From assembly GCA_001303885.1 (NCBI GenBank), contig LJUE01000030.1, forward strand, positions 1-12,549: a stretch of 12,549 nucleotides of DNA. Reading direction: 5' to 3'. This document shows, piece after piece, positions 1 to 5,838 of the stretch; position 1 is the first letter of the stretch, and every line of letters starts with the position of its first letter. The translations under genes were made by a program, and so were the position numbers. Source of the stretch: Planctomycetes bacterium SM23_32. Lineage in GTDB: Bacteria; Planctomycetota; Brocadiia; SM23-32. Below the pieces are notes generated by a model. It made no database searches. It had not been told where the DNA came from and saw nothing but the letters and a program-made list of their open reading frames with translations.

Positions 1-554
1 GAGGCAGAGGGGTTCAGAATCAGCGCGGCGCCCGCCTCCGCCAGCTCCTCCACCGGGTCCGTGTCGTAGAAGCGGTGCTCCCAGAAGCAGCGGTCGTTCC
101 AGGCATCTTCGCAGACCACCAGGCCGACGGGCAGCCCGCCGAGCGGGAAGGGCTCGTTCGCTTCGGCCGGCTGGAAGTAGCGCGACTCATCGAACACGTC
201 GTAGGTGGGTAGCAGCGTCTTGTGGCGGTGCAGCAGCACGCGGCCGTCGCGCAGCACCGAGGCGGCGTTGGCGGCCCGCTTGCCGGCGCCGGCCGGGGCG
301 GCGGCCACGTGCCCCACAACGGCCCAGATGCCCCGGGCCTCCCGGGCGAGCTGCCGCAGGGCCTGCTCGTTCGCCTCGATGAAGCGGGGCCTCTCCACCA
401 GGTCCAGAGGCGGATAGCCGCTGAGTGTCAGCTCGGGGAAGACCACCGCTTCGGCGCCGAGGGCGGCCGCCCGTCCGATGGCGTCGCTCGCCAGGCGGGC
501 ATTGCCCGGCACGTCCCCTACGGTGCTGTTGATCTGGGCCAGGGCTACTTTCAC
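1..554 (-). CDS. nadE: Glutamine-dependent NAD+ synthetase, N-terminal glutaminase domain (partial)
   Basis: This minus-strand fragment gives 184 complete codons of a nitrilase-superfamily domain that hydrolyses glutamine and passes ammonia to a C-terminal NAD+ synthetase domain, the last step of NAD biosynthesis in the cytoplasm. The N-terminus reads MKVALAQINSTVGD. The Glu-Lys-Cys triad is visible: E41 in VVFPELTLSGYPPLDL, K112 in HKTLLPTYDVFDESRYF and C148 in VVCEDAWND. The SGYPPLDL and LLPTYDVFDE motifs are typical of NadE rather than of generic amidases. The proposed start is a GTG (554-552), because homology begins there and no in-frame ATG lies just upstream; no strong SD is seen. The synthetase domain with its SGGxDS ATP-binding motif would lie beyond the left edge, so a stand-alone nitrilase-family protein is not fully excluded. 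The gene is divergent from the ribosomal operon and shares its upstream region. Confidence 0.88.
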   Translation of the reverse strand, partial: MKVALAQINSTVGDVPGNARLASDAIGRAAALGAEAVVFPELTLSGYPPLDLVERPRFIEANEQALRQLAREARGIWAVVGHVAAAPAGAGKRAANAASVLRDGRVLLHRHKTLLPTYDVFDESRYFQPAEANEPFPLGGLPVGLVVCEDAWNDRCFWEHRFYDTDPVEELAEAGAALILNPSA

Positions 555-608
555 GGGAGTGGCGCCTGTGTCCGGGCGTTCATTTGACGACGCCCCATTG
601 TAGGTGCT

Positions 609-614
609 ATCATA
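609..614 (-). promoter_or_regulatory. Possible -10 element for the leftward nadE gene
   Basis: On the minus strand this reads TATGAT, a 5/6 match to the sigma-70 -10 consensus. It would start a transcript near 602, about 48 nt before the nadE GTG. No convincing -35 stands at 16-18 bp; the nearest candidate, GTAACA (4/6), is only 15 bp away. Weak on sequence alone. Confidence 0.3.
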
Positions 615-681
615 CACGCTTGCAACGGGTGTTACGCCCGGCCTCTTCCTGCCGGAAGCTGCCCGTTGGGCGCGAAAGCGC

Positions 682-709
682 TTGACTTCGCGCGGATTCC
701 TGTTAGACT
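682..709 (+). promoter_or_regulatory. Candidate sigma-70 promoter for the S10-spc operon
   Basis: TTGACT (682-687, 5/6 to the -35 consensus) is followed after 16 bp by TAGACT (704-709, 4/6 to the -10 consensus). The surrounding 30 bp are less G+C-rich than the coding regions. Initiation would fall near 716, leaving a leader of about 57 nt before the preferred rpsJ start. That is much shorter than the long L4-responsive S10 leader of E. coli. A small palindrome, GCGCGAAAGCGC (670-681), abuts the -35 and could be an operator or chance. Confidence 0.5.
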
Positions 710-757
710 TGTTGTATTCGCGTCTGGACGGGGAGCGTGTTGTACGCGTTCGTTGCC

Positions 758-763
758 AGGGAG
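758..763 (+). promoter_or_regulatory. Shine-Dalgarno site deciding the rpsJ start
   Basis: AGGGAG lies 9 nt before the GTG at 773, an ideal distance, and that GTG gives the family-typical S10 N-terminus. The alternative in-frame GTG at 737 has GGGAG only one nucleotide upstream, too close for normal SD use. Confidence 0.6.
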
Positions 764-772
764 CAGGGCGAA

Positions 773-1081
773 GTGGCCGAAGAGCGCATCAGGATACGGA
801 TGGAGGCCTACGATCACCGGGTGCTGGACCGGTCGGCCCGGCAGATCGTGGAGACGGCCATCCGCACCGGCGCCAAGGTAAGCGGGCCCGTGCTGCTGCC
901 CACGCACATCGAGCGCTACACCGTGCTCCGCTCGCCCCACGTGGACAAGAAGTCGCGCGAGCAGTTCGAGATAAGGACGCACAAGAGGTTGATTGACATT
1001 GTAGACCCGACGGTTCACACCGTGGACGCGCTCAACATGTTGCGTGTGCCCGCCGGTGTGGAGATCAAGATAAAGGTGTGA
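773..1081 (+). CDS. rpsJ: 30S ribosomal protein S10 (NusE)
   Basis: This is the small-subunit head protein that also acts as NusE in transcription antitermination. The 102-residue product is of normal length (about 103 in E. coli) and opens MAEERIRIRMEAYDHRVLD, the standard S10 start. The conserved extended loop and its flanks are intact: GPVLLPTHIERYTVL (38-52), SPHVDKKSREQFEIRTHKR (54-72) and the C-terminal DALNMLRVPAGVEIKIKV. The GTG at 773 was chosen because it has a well-placed SD and matches family length; an in-frame GTG at 737 would add 12 unconserved residues. It is the first gene of the operon. A 268-nt gap separates it from rplC, unusually long for this junction. Confidence 0.96.
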   Translation: MAEERIRIRMEAYDHRVLDRSARQIVETAIRTGAKVSGPVLLPTHIERYTVLRSPHVDKKSREQFEIRTHKRLIDIVDPTVHTVDALNMLRVPAGVEIKIKV

Positions 1082-1349
1082 TCGGCGGCGGATCGGGCGC
1101 CGAGCGGGTCGGGCGTCGGCGTTCCGACGCAGGCTGCTGCCGGGACCGATCCCGGCGGCGCTCACCGACCGGCCGTGGCCGCCGACAGTTGTCTCCAATC
1201 ACATCCTCCGGGGCGTATGTCCTAATGCGTCTTCCCCCCTGCCCAAGGGATTGAGGGGCTCTGTCTGCCCGCCCCAGGGCCGGGGAGGGCGCGCGAGGCC
1301 GGCCCGGGAGTGTGGGCGGAACGCAGTCTCACACGGAGGATCCGTACCC
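1082..1349 (+). promoter_or_regulatory. Non-coding, probably structured rplC leader within the S10 operon
   Basis: No plausible gene lies in these 268 nt. Several perfect inverted repeats do. TCGGCG/CGCCGA (1082-1087 with 1098-1103) is one. GCGTCGG-CGTT-CCGACGC (1113-1130) has a 7-bp stem. GCCGGGA-CCGA-TCCCGGC (1139-1156) has 7 bp, extendable to 1135-1160 with two G-U pairs. GCCC.CCCC/GGGG.GGGC lies at 1267-1290. TCGGCGGC (1082-1089) can alternatively pair with GCCGCCGA (1178-1185) and enclose the two central hairpins. ATCCTCCG (1203-1210) is a perfect complement of CGGAGGAT (1334-1341), which contains the rplC SD. None of the hairpins is followed by a T-tract, so they do not look like intrinsic terminators. 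A regulatory role is inferred; high G+C raises the chance of fortuitous stems. Confidence 0.45.
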
Positions 1350-1988
1350 ATGGTTAGGGCCCTGCTGGGCAAGAAGATCGGCATGACGCAGGTCTTCGAG
1401 GAGTCGGGCAGGCGTGTGCCCGTCACCGTCCTGCGCGTGGGGCCCTGCACGGTCCTCCAGGTGAAGACCGCCGAAAGCGACAACGCGGCGGCGGCGCAGA
1501 TCGGCTTCGAAGAGCGCAAGAGGAAGAGCACGCCCCGGCCTCTGCTGGGGCATTTCGAGAAGGCCGGCGTTACGCCCAAGCGCCTGCTCAGGGACGTCCC
1601 GCTGGAGGGCGATGAGCTGCCCGAGCCCGGGCAGGAGCTGGGCGTCGGCATCTTCGAGGGTGTGGAGCGCGTGGACGTGATAGGGATCAGCAAGGGGCGC
1701 GGCACGGCGGGCGTGGTGCGCCGGCACGGATTCAGCGGCGCCCCCGAGACGCACGGCGGCCGCTTCGGCCGCAGGACGGGCTCGATCGGCGCCAGCACCA
1801 GTCCCGGCCATGTGCTGAAGGGCAAGCGCATGCCCGGCCACATGGGCGCCGAGCGGGTCACCGTCAGGAACCTCAGGGTCGTCAGCATTGACCCCGAGCA
1901 GGGCCTCATGCTGGTGAAGGGCTCGGTGGCCGGTGCCAACGGCAGCTACGTGGTGGTCAGGAAGGCGGCCGGCTTGGGCGGAGCATGA
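1350..1988 (+). CDS. rplC: 50S ribosomal protein L3
   Basis: L3 is an early assembly protein that binds 23S rRNA and sends a loop toward the peptidyl-transferase centre. The 212-residue product starts MVRALLGKKIGMTQVFEESG, the bacterial L3 signature, and carries SKGRGTAGVVRRHGFSG (114-130), RRTGSIGASTSPG (141-153) and KGKRMPGHMGAERVTVRNL (158-175). Length is normal. The central loop has SIGASTSPG where E. coli has SIGQNQTPG, so the Gln methylated by PrmB in E. coli is absent, as I recall for many bacteria. The ATG at 1350 is preceded by GGAGGA (1335-1340) at 9 nt; an in-frame TTG at 1251 would add 33 unconserved residues. Its SD may be sequestered by an upstream complement. It ends very close to rplD, so coupled translation is likely. 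Confidence 0.97.
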   Translation: MVRALLGKKIGMTQVFEESGRRVPVTVLRVGPCTVLQVKTAESDNAAAAQIGFEERKRKSTPRPLLGHFEKAGVTPKRLLRDVPLEGDELPEPGQELGVGIFEGVERVDVIGISKGRGTAGVVRRHGFSGAPETHGGRFGRRTGSIGASTSPGHVLKGKRMPGHMGAERVTVRNLRVVSIDPEQGLMLVKGSVAGANGSYVVVRKAAGLGGA

Positions 1989-2011
1989 CGCCGCCGCGTT
2001 TGAGAAGGTAC

Positions 2012-2713
2012 ATGGAGATACCGGTCTACAGCGTTGCCGGACAGGTCGTTGACCACGTGCAGGTGGACGAGGACGCCTTGGGCGGGAAGCCGAACATGGC
2101 GCTGGTCCACCAGGCGCTGGTCATGTACGAGGCCAACCGGCGCGTGGGCACGTCCAGCGCCAAACGGCGCAGCGACGTGGTGCCGATCCGGCCCCGCGGC
2201 GGCGGCACGGCCCACCAGAGGCCCTGGCGCCAGAAGCACACCGGCCGTGCCCGGCACGGCTCGCGGCGCAGCCCCATCTGGGTGGGGGGCGGCGTGGCGC
2301 ACGGCCCGCGTCCGCGCGACTACCGCAAGAAGATGACCAGGGCCGCCCGGAGGGCCGCCCTGAAGTCCGCCTTCCTGGCCAAGGCCATGGACGGCGAGGT
2401 GATGGCCGTGGCCGAGCTCGAGCTGCCGGAGCCGAAGACGAAGCAGATGGCGGCCATCCTGGGCAACCTCGGCGTCCAGCGCAGCTTCGTGATCGTGCTG
2501 CCCGAGCACGACGCCGACCTGTGGCGGTGCACGAGGAACATCCCCGGCGCCGCCATGACTACGTACAGGGAGCTGAACGCCTACGAGATGATCCGGCCCA
2601 GCCGGGTCGTCTTTGCGCTGGAGGCGCTGGAGCGGTTCCTGCAGGAGGCCAGCGCCGCCCGGCAGCCCGAACCGACCGAGCAGCAGCCCGTGGAGGCCGG
2701 CGAAGATGGATAG
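2012..2713 (+). CDS. rplD: 50S ribosomal protein L4, with enlarged tunnel loop and C-terminal tail
   Basis: L4 binds 23S rRNA domain I and lines the exit-tunnel constriction; in E. coli it also represses the S10 operon. The start at ATG 2012 gives MEIPVYSVAGQVVDHVQVDE, matching the family. An ATG at 1985 overlaps the rplC stop (ATGA) and would add nine residues, so it remains possible. Recognisable parts are NMALVHQALVMYEANRR (28-44), the loop motif PWRQKHTGRARHGSRRSPIW (71-90), GGGVAHGPRPRDY (92-104) and EPKTKQMAAIL (140-150). Two oddities stand out. The loop between SDV and PWRQK is about eight residues longer than in E. coli, and the usual QKGTGRA reads QKHTGRA (H76). The product has 233 residues against about 200-210, because of an acidic Glu/Pro/Gln tail (211-233). 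The gene overlaps rplW by 8 nt. Confidence 0.95.
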   Translation: MEIPVYSVAGQVVDHVQVDEDALGGKPNMALVHQALVMYEANRRVGTSSAKRRSDVVPIRPRGGGTAHQRPWRQKHTGRARHGSRRSPIWVGGGVAHGPRPRDYRKKMTRAARRAALKSAFLAKAMDGEVMAVAELELPEPKTKQMAAILGNLGVQRSFVIVLPEHDADLWRCTRNIPGAAMTTYRELNAYEMIRPSRVVFALEALERFLQEASAARQPEPTEQQPVEAGEDG

Positions 2714-2990
2714 CCACGAGATCATCGTCAGGCCGCTGCACACCGAGAAGAGCGTGGACGACATCCGCGGGGCCAACACCTACCACTTCGAGGTGGACGC
2801 GCGGGCCACCAAGACGCAGATCCGCCACGCCGTCGAGGAGCTGTTCCCGGGCCGGCGGGTGGCCGACGTGCGGACCACCAACGTGAAGGGCAAGAGACGC
2901 CGTGTGCGCTGGCGCGTGGGGACGACCAGGTCTTGGAAGAAGGCCATCGTCCGGCTGCGGCCGGGCGACACGATAGACATCGGCTACTGA
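2706..2990 (+). CDS. rplW: 50S ribosomal protein L23
   Basis: L23 sits at the exit of the nascent-chain tunnel and is the docking site for trigger factor and SRP in bacteria. The 94-residue product has the family pattern: IIVRPLHTEKSVDDI (6-20), NTYHFEVDARATKTQIRHAVEELF (24-47) and a basic loop, TTNVKGKRRRVRWRVGTTRSWKKAIV (57-82), followed by LRPGDTIDIGY. The ATG at 2706 is preceded by GGAGG (2692-2696) at 9 nt. The gene begins before the rplD stop, so reinitiation or coupled translation is expected. Length and all conserved segments are normal. Confidence 0.96.
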   Translation: MDSHEIIVRPLHTEKSVDDIRGANTYHFEVDARATKTQIRHAVEELFPGRRVADVRTTNVKGKRRRVRWRVGTTRSWKKAIVRLRPGDTIDIGY

Positions 2991-3022
2991 GACGGCCGGC
3001 AGGGAGACGAGGAGTCCGCTTC

Positions 3023-3856
3023 ATGCCCGTTAAGGCATACAAACCGACCAGCCCCGGCCGGCGGGCCATGACGAGCGCCGACCTGAGCGAGATTACCAAG
3101 TCCCGGCCTGAGAAGTCGCTGCTGGCGCCGCTGAAGAAGACGGGCGGCCGCAACAACATGGGCCGCACCACGGCGCGGTTCCGCGGCGGCGGCCACAAGC
3201 GCCGCTACCGCGTCATTGACTTCAAGCGGGACAAGGACGACGTGCCCGCCACGGTGGTGGGCATAGAGTACGACCCGAACCGCACGGCCCGCATTGCGCT
3301 GCTGGAATACGAGGACGGCGAGAGACGCTACATCGTCGCACCCGAGGGGCTGAAGGCCGGCGCCACGGTGATGAGCGGGGAGGGCGTCGAGCCGCGCACG
3401 GGCAACTGCCTCCCGCTGGGACGGGTGCCATTGGGGCTGTTCGTGCACAACGTGGAGCTGCAGCCTGGCAGGGGCGGGCAGATCGTGCGCGGCGCCGGCA
3501 CGGGCGCCCAGGTGAGCGCCCGGGAGGGACGCTTCGTGCACCTGATCATGCCCAGCGGCGAGATCCGGCGCGTGCTGCGCCAGTGCCGGGGCACGATCGG
3601 CCACGTGGGCAACGTCGAACATCAGAACGTGAAGCTCGGCAAGGCGGGCCGCCGCCGCTGGCTGGGCAGGAGACCCCACGTGCGCGGCACCGCCCAGAAC
3701 CCGGTCAGCCACCCCATGGGTGGCGGCGAGGGCCGGCGGGCGGGCGGCCGTCATCCGTGCGGCCTCACCGGCGTGCTGTCGAAAGGCGGCAAGACGCGCC
3801 GCGTGAGGAAGTACAGCGACCCCATGATCGTGAGGAAACGCAAGAGGAGGAAGTAG
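3023..3856 (+). CDS. rplB: 50S ribosomal protein L2
   Basis: L2 is a primary 23S rRNA binder needed for subunit joining and for the peptidyl-transferase region. The 277-residue product starts MPVKAYKPTSPGRRAMTSAD and holds the OB-like N-terminal part (GGRNNMGRTTARFRGGGHKR, 41-60) and an SH3-like part (GAGTGAQVSAREGRFVHLIMPSGEIR, 157-182). The C-terminal motif reads NPVSHPMGGGEGRRAGGRHP (226-245). H230 aligns with E. coli His229, the residue studied in peptidyl transfer, and is kept. The next conserved His in HPHGGGEG is Met232 here, and the usual Asp before the first His is Ser229. The ATG at 3023 has GAGGAG (3009-3014) at 8 nt. The C-terminus is strongly basic. Spacing to rpsS is only 6 nt. 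Confidence 0.97.
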   Translation: MPVKAYKPTSPGRRAMTSADLSEITKSRPEKSLLAPLKKTGGRNNMGRTTARFRGGGHKRRYRVIDFKRDKDDVPATVVGIEYDPNRTARIALLEYEDGERRYIVAPEGLKAGATVMSGEGVEPRTGNCLPLGRVPLGLFVHNVELQPGRGGQIVRGAGTGAQVSAREGRFVHLIMPSGEIRRVLRQCRGTIGHVGNVEHQNVKLGKAGRRRWLGRRPHVRGTAQNPVSHPMGGGEGRRAGGRHPCGLTGVLSKGGKTRRVRKYSDPMIVRKRKRRK

Positions 3857-3862
3857 ACCGCC

Positions 3863-4129
3863 GTGAGCAGATCGCTTAAGAAAGGCCCCTATGTTGACGA
3901 GAAGGTCCTGCGCAAAGTGATGCGCCAGAAGGAGGTCGGCGACCGCGAACCGATCAAGACGTGGGCCCGCGCCTGCACGATCATACCGGACTTCGTGGGG
4001 CACGCCTTCCTGGTCCACAACGGCCGCTCCTTCGACAGGGTGTTCGTCAGCGAGGACATGGTGGGCCACAAGCTGGGCGAGTTTGCGCCGACGCGGGTCT
4101 TCCGCGGACACGGCGGCCGCAGGCGCTGA
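3863..4129 (+). CDS. rpsS: 30S ribosomal protein S19
   Basis: S19 lies in the 30S head next to S13 and contributes to the A-site region and the inter-subunit bridge. The 88-residue product is close to the family norm and begins MSRSLKKGPYVDEKVL. It keeps IKTWARACTIIPDFVGHAFLVHNGR (about 32-57) and the near-invariant SEDMVGHKLGEFAPTRVFRGH (62-82), ending in a basic GGRRR. Translation starts at GTG 3863; AGGAGG (3845-3850) lies 12 nt upstream inside the end of rplB, so it is probably coupled to L2 synthesis. Nothing unusual is seen. Confidence 0.97.
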   Translation: MSRSLKKGPYVDEKVLRKVMRQKEVGDREPIKTWARACTIIPDFVGHAFLVHNGRSFDRVFVSEDMVGHKLGEFAPTRVFRGHGGRRR

Positions 4130-4164
4130 CCAGGGCGCCGCCAAGGCACTGAGAGAGAGCACCG

Positions 4165-4500
4165 ATGCAGTTCGTTGCCCGGCACAGACGCGCGCCCATC
4201 TCCGCTCGCAAGGCGCGGTTAGTGGTGGACCTCATTCGGGGCAAGCATGTTAACGATGCGCTGCAGATCCTGCGGAGCACCTCGAAGCGGGCCTCCTACT
4301 TTGTGGACCGCGTGCTGCGCTCAGCCATGGCCAATGCGGACCAGAGCCTGGAAGCCGACATGGACAACCTGAAGGTGGCTGAGGCCTGGGTGGACGAGGG
4401 ACCGACGCAGCGCAAATGGAAGCCCCGCCCGCGGGGCCGCGCGGTGACCATCCGCAGCCACACGTGCCACATCAACCTCGTTCTGGACGACGGGCAGTAA
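4165..4500 (+). CDS. rplV: 50S ribosomal protein L22
   Basis: L22 spans the large subunit and sends a beta-hairpin into the exit tunnel opposite L4. The 111-residue product (110 in E. coli) has the N-terminal RRAPISARKARLVVDLIRGK (8-27), the middle segment RASYFVDRVLRSAMANAD and the hairpin region VAEAWVDEGPTQRKWKPRPRGRA (71-93), followed by HTCHINLVL. The hairpin length and the GRA turn look ordinary, in contrast to the altered loop of L4 that faces it. The start ATG follows only a purine-rich GAGAGAGAG stretch (4151-4159), a weak SD. The 35-nt gap after rpsS holds nothing else I can identify. Confidence 0.96.
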   Translation: MQFVARHRRAPISARKARLVVDLIRGKHVNDALQILRSTSKRASYFVDRVLRSAMANADQSLEADMDNLKVAEAWVDEGPTQRKWKPRPRGRAVTIRSHTCHINLVLDDGQ

Positions 4501-4511
4501 CAGGAGGTCCC

Positions 4512-5189
4512 ATGGGACAGAAGGTCCGGCCGACTAGCCTCAGACTGGGGATCACCGAAGACTGGAGTTCCCACTGGTTCGCTGACAAGAAGACCTTCGG
4601 GCAGTACCTGGTCGAGGACCAGAAGATCCGCACCTACACCAAGCATCACTACTACTACGCGGGCATACCGAAGATCGAGATACGGCGCACGCGCGGGCAG
4701 GTGCACGTCACCGTGCACTGCGCGCGCCCGGGTCTGGTGATCGGCCGCCGGGGCGTGGAAGTGGAGCGGTTGAAGGGCGGGCTGGAGGAGTTGACCGGCG
4801 GCTCGGTGGAAGTGGCCGTCGAGGAGGTGACCGAGCCGCAGTTGGACGCTCAGCTTGTGGGTGAGGAGGTGGCGCAGCAGATCGAGCGGCGCACTTCCTT
4901 CCGGCGGGCCATCCGGCGGGCGGCCGAGATGACCATGTCGGCCGGCGCCGTGGGCGTCAAGATACAGCTCTCCGGACGCCTGGGAGGCTCGGAGATGGCC
5001 AGGCGCGAGAAGGTGCTGCTGGGCAGCTTCCCCCTGCAGACCCTGCGCGCCAAGATCAGCTACGGATTCACCGAAGCAAAGACCAAGAGCGGCAACATCG
5101 GCGTGAAGGTGTGGGTCAACCGCGGCCTGTTGCCTCCCGGGACGAAGTGGGGCGACCTGAAGGAGGACGGCAGTGGCCCTAATGCCTAA
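4512..5189 (+). CDS. rpsC: 30S ribosomal protein S3
   Basis: S3 is at the mRNA entry channel of the 30S head. The 225-residue product opens MGQKVRPTSLRLGITEDWSS and contains a KH type II domain with the GXXG loop VIGRRGVEVE (77-86). Next come the entry-channel basic residues in SFRRAIRRA (129-137); R131, R132 and R135 align with the E. coli residues linked to ribosomal mRNA helicase activity. The C-terminal domain has GVKIQLSGRLGGSEMARRE (148-166) and LRAKISYGFTEAKTKSGNIG (178-197). Length is slightly below that of E. coli because the C-terminal tail is short. A strong AGGAGGT (4502-4508) precedes the ATG. Its last 17 nt overlap the start of rplP. Confidence 0.97.
   Translation: MGQKVRPTSLRLGITEDWSSHWFADKKTFGQYLVEDQKIRTYTKHHYYYAGIPKIEIRRTRGQVHVTVHCARPGLVIGRRGVEVERLKGGLEELTGGSVEVAVEEVTEPQLDAQLVGEEVAQQIERRTSFRRAIRRAAEMTMSAGAVGVKIQLSGRLGGSEMARREKVLLGSFPLQTLRAKISYGFTEAKTKSGNIGVKVWVNRGLLPPGTKWGDLKEDGSGPNA
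5160..5166 (+). promoter_or_regulatory. Shine-Dalgarno site deciding the rplP start
   Basis: AAGGAGG lies 6 nt before GTG 5173 but 15 nt before the ATG at 5182, which favours the GTG. The site is inside the rpsC coding region, so L16 synthesis is probably coupled to S3. Confidence 0.65.
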
Positions 5190-5592
5190 AAGGGTTAAGC
5201 ACCGCAAGTTCCAGCGGGGCAAGCTGAAGGGCAAGGCGACCCGCGGCAACCGGGTGGTCTTCGGCGATTACGGCTTGCAGGCCCTCGAGAGGGGCAGGAT
5301 CACGGCCGAGCAGATCGAGGCGGGACGGCTCGCCGTGGGCCACTTCCTGCGCCACGAGGGCAAGCTGACCATCCGCATCTTCCCGCACAGGAGCGTGACG
5401 GCCAAGCCGGCCGAGACGCGCATGGGCAAGGGCAAGGGCGAAGTCGCCCACTGGGTGGCCAGCGTCAAGCCCGGCACCATCCTCTACGAGATCAGCGGCG
5501 TGCCCGAGGAGCTGGCCGTGGCTGCACTGGCCCGCGTGGCCCACAAGATGCCCGTCAGGACGCGCCTGACGCACCGGAGGGTCCAGGTATGA
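5173..5592 (+). CDS. rplP: 50S ribosomal protein L16
   Basis: L16 binds near the A-site tRNA elbow on the 50S subunit and is a late assembly factor. The 139-residue product has the family order MALMPKRVKHRKFQRGKLKG, NRVVFGDYGLQAL (28-40), the central LTIRIFPHRSVTAKPAETRMGKGKG (56-80) and a C-terminal VKPGTILYEISGVPEE. Length is normal (about 136-140). GTG 5173 is chosen because it has an excellent SD; starting at ATG 5182 would give MPKRV, also plausible. The gene overlaps rpsC upstream and rpmC downstream (ATGA), so it sits in a tightly coupled block. Confidence 0.96.
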   Translation: MALMPKRVKHRKFQRGKLKGKATRGNRVVFGDYGLQALERGRITAEQIEAGRLAVGHFLRHEGKLTIRIFPHRSVTAKPAETRMGKGKGEVAHWVASVKPGTILYEISGVPEELAVAALARVAHKMPVRTRLTHRRVQV

Positions 5593-5804
5593 GGGCCAAC
5601 GAACTGAGAGGCCGGGACGCCGCCGACCTGCGCCGCGAGCTGGAGCATCTCCAGCGCCAGCTGTTCGAGCTGAGGTTCCAGTGGCAGCCCGAGGAGAACC
5701 GGGACAGCAACAGCCGCCGGCTTCTGCGCAGGGACATCGCGCGCTACAAGACCGTGCTGCGCGAGATGGAGCTGGACCGCACGGCCCGGGCCGAACAGAG
5801 CTGA
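5589..5804 (+). CDS. rpmC: 50S ribosomal protein L29
   Basis: L29 is a small two-helix protein beside L23 at the tunnel exit. The 71-residue product is mostly helical and highly charged: MRANELRGRDAADLRRELEH, then LQRQLFELRFQWQPEENRDS, then the helix RRLLRRDIARYKTVLREME. The segment LFELRFQ and the RRDIARxKTVLRE motif identify it; the WQPEENRDSN linker differs from the common turn. Start ATG 5589 overlaps the rplP stop by 4 nt and has GGAGG (5576-5580) at 8 nt. The final residues (DRTARAEQS) are unconserved. It closes the S10-operon part of the cluster. Confidence 0.93.
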   Translation: MRANELRGRDAADLRRELEHLQRQLFELRFQWQPEENRDSNSRRLLRRDIARYKTVLREMELDRTARAEQS

Positions 5805-5838
5805 CTGACTACAGGTGACACCTTTCTGTGACGGGACT

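Noticed and set aside
1139..1156. Intrinsic terminator after rpsJ
   Set aside because: The hairpin is strong but no T-run follows, and the essential downstream genes need read-through. Conditional attenuation cannot be excluded.
1189..1221. Second promoter in the rpsJ-rplC gap (TTGTCT with TATGTC)
   Set aside because: Spacing of 21 bp is too long, and the -10 matches the consensus at only three positions.
1251..1349. Upstream in-frame TTG that would extend L3 by 33 residues
   Set aside because: The added residues are Arg/Gly/Pro-rich with no L3 homology, and ATG 1350 has a strong SD.
2984..4162. Long minus-strand open frame opposite rplB and rpsS
   Set aside because: Shadow of L2 and S19 with His/Ala/Arg-rich low-complexity translation; no recognisable motif.
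5815..5838. GTG 5815 as the rpsQ start
   Set aside because: No SD upstream, and the added MTPFCDGT is not S17-like; ATG 5839 fits better.
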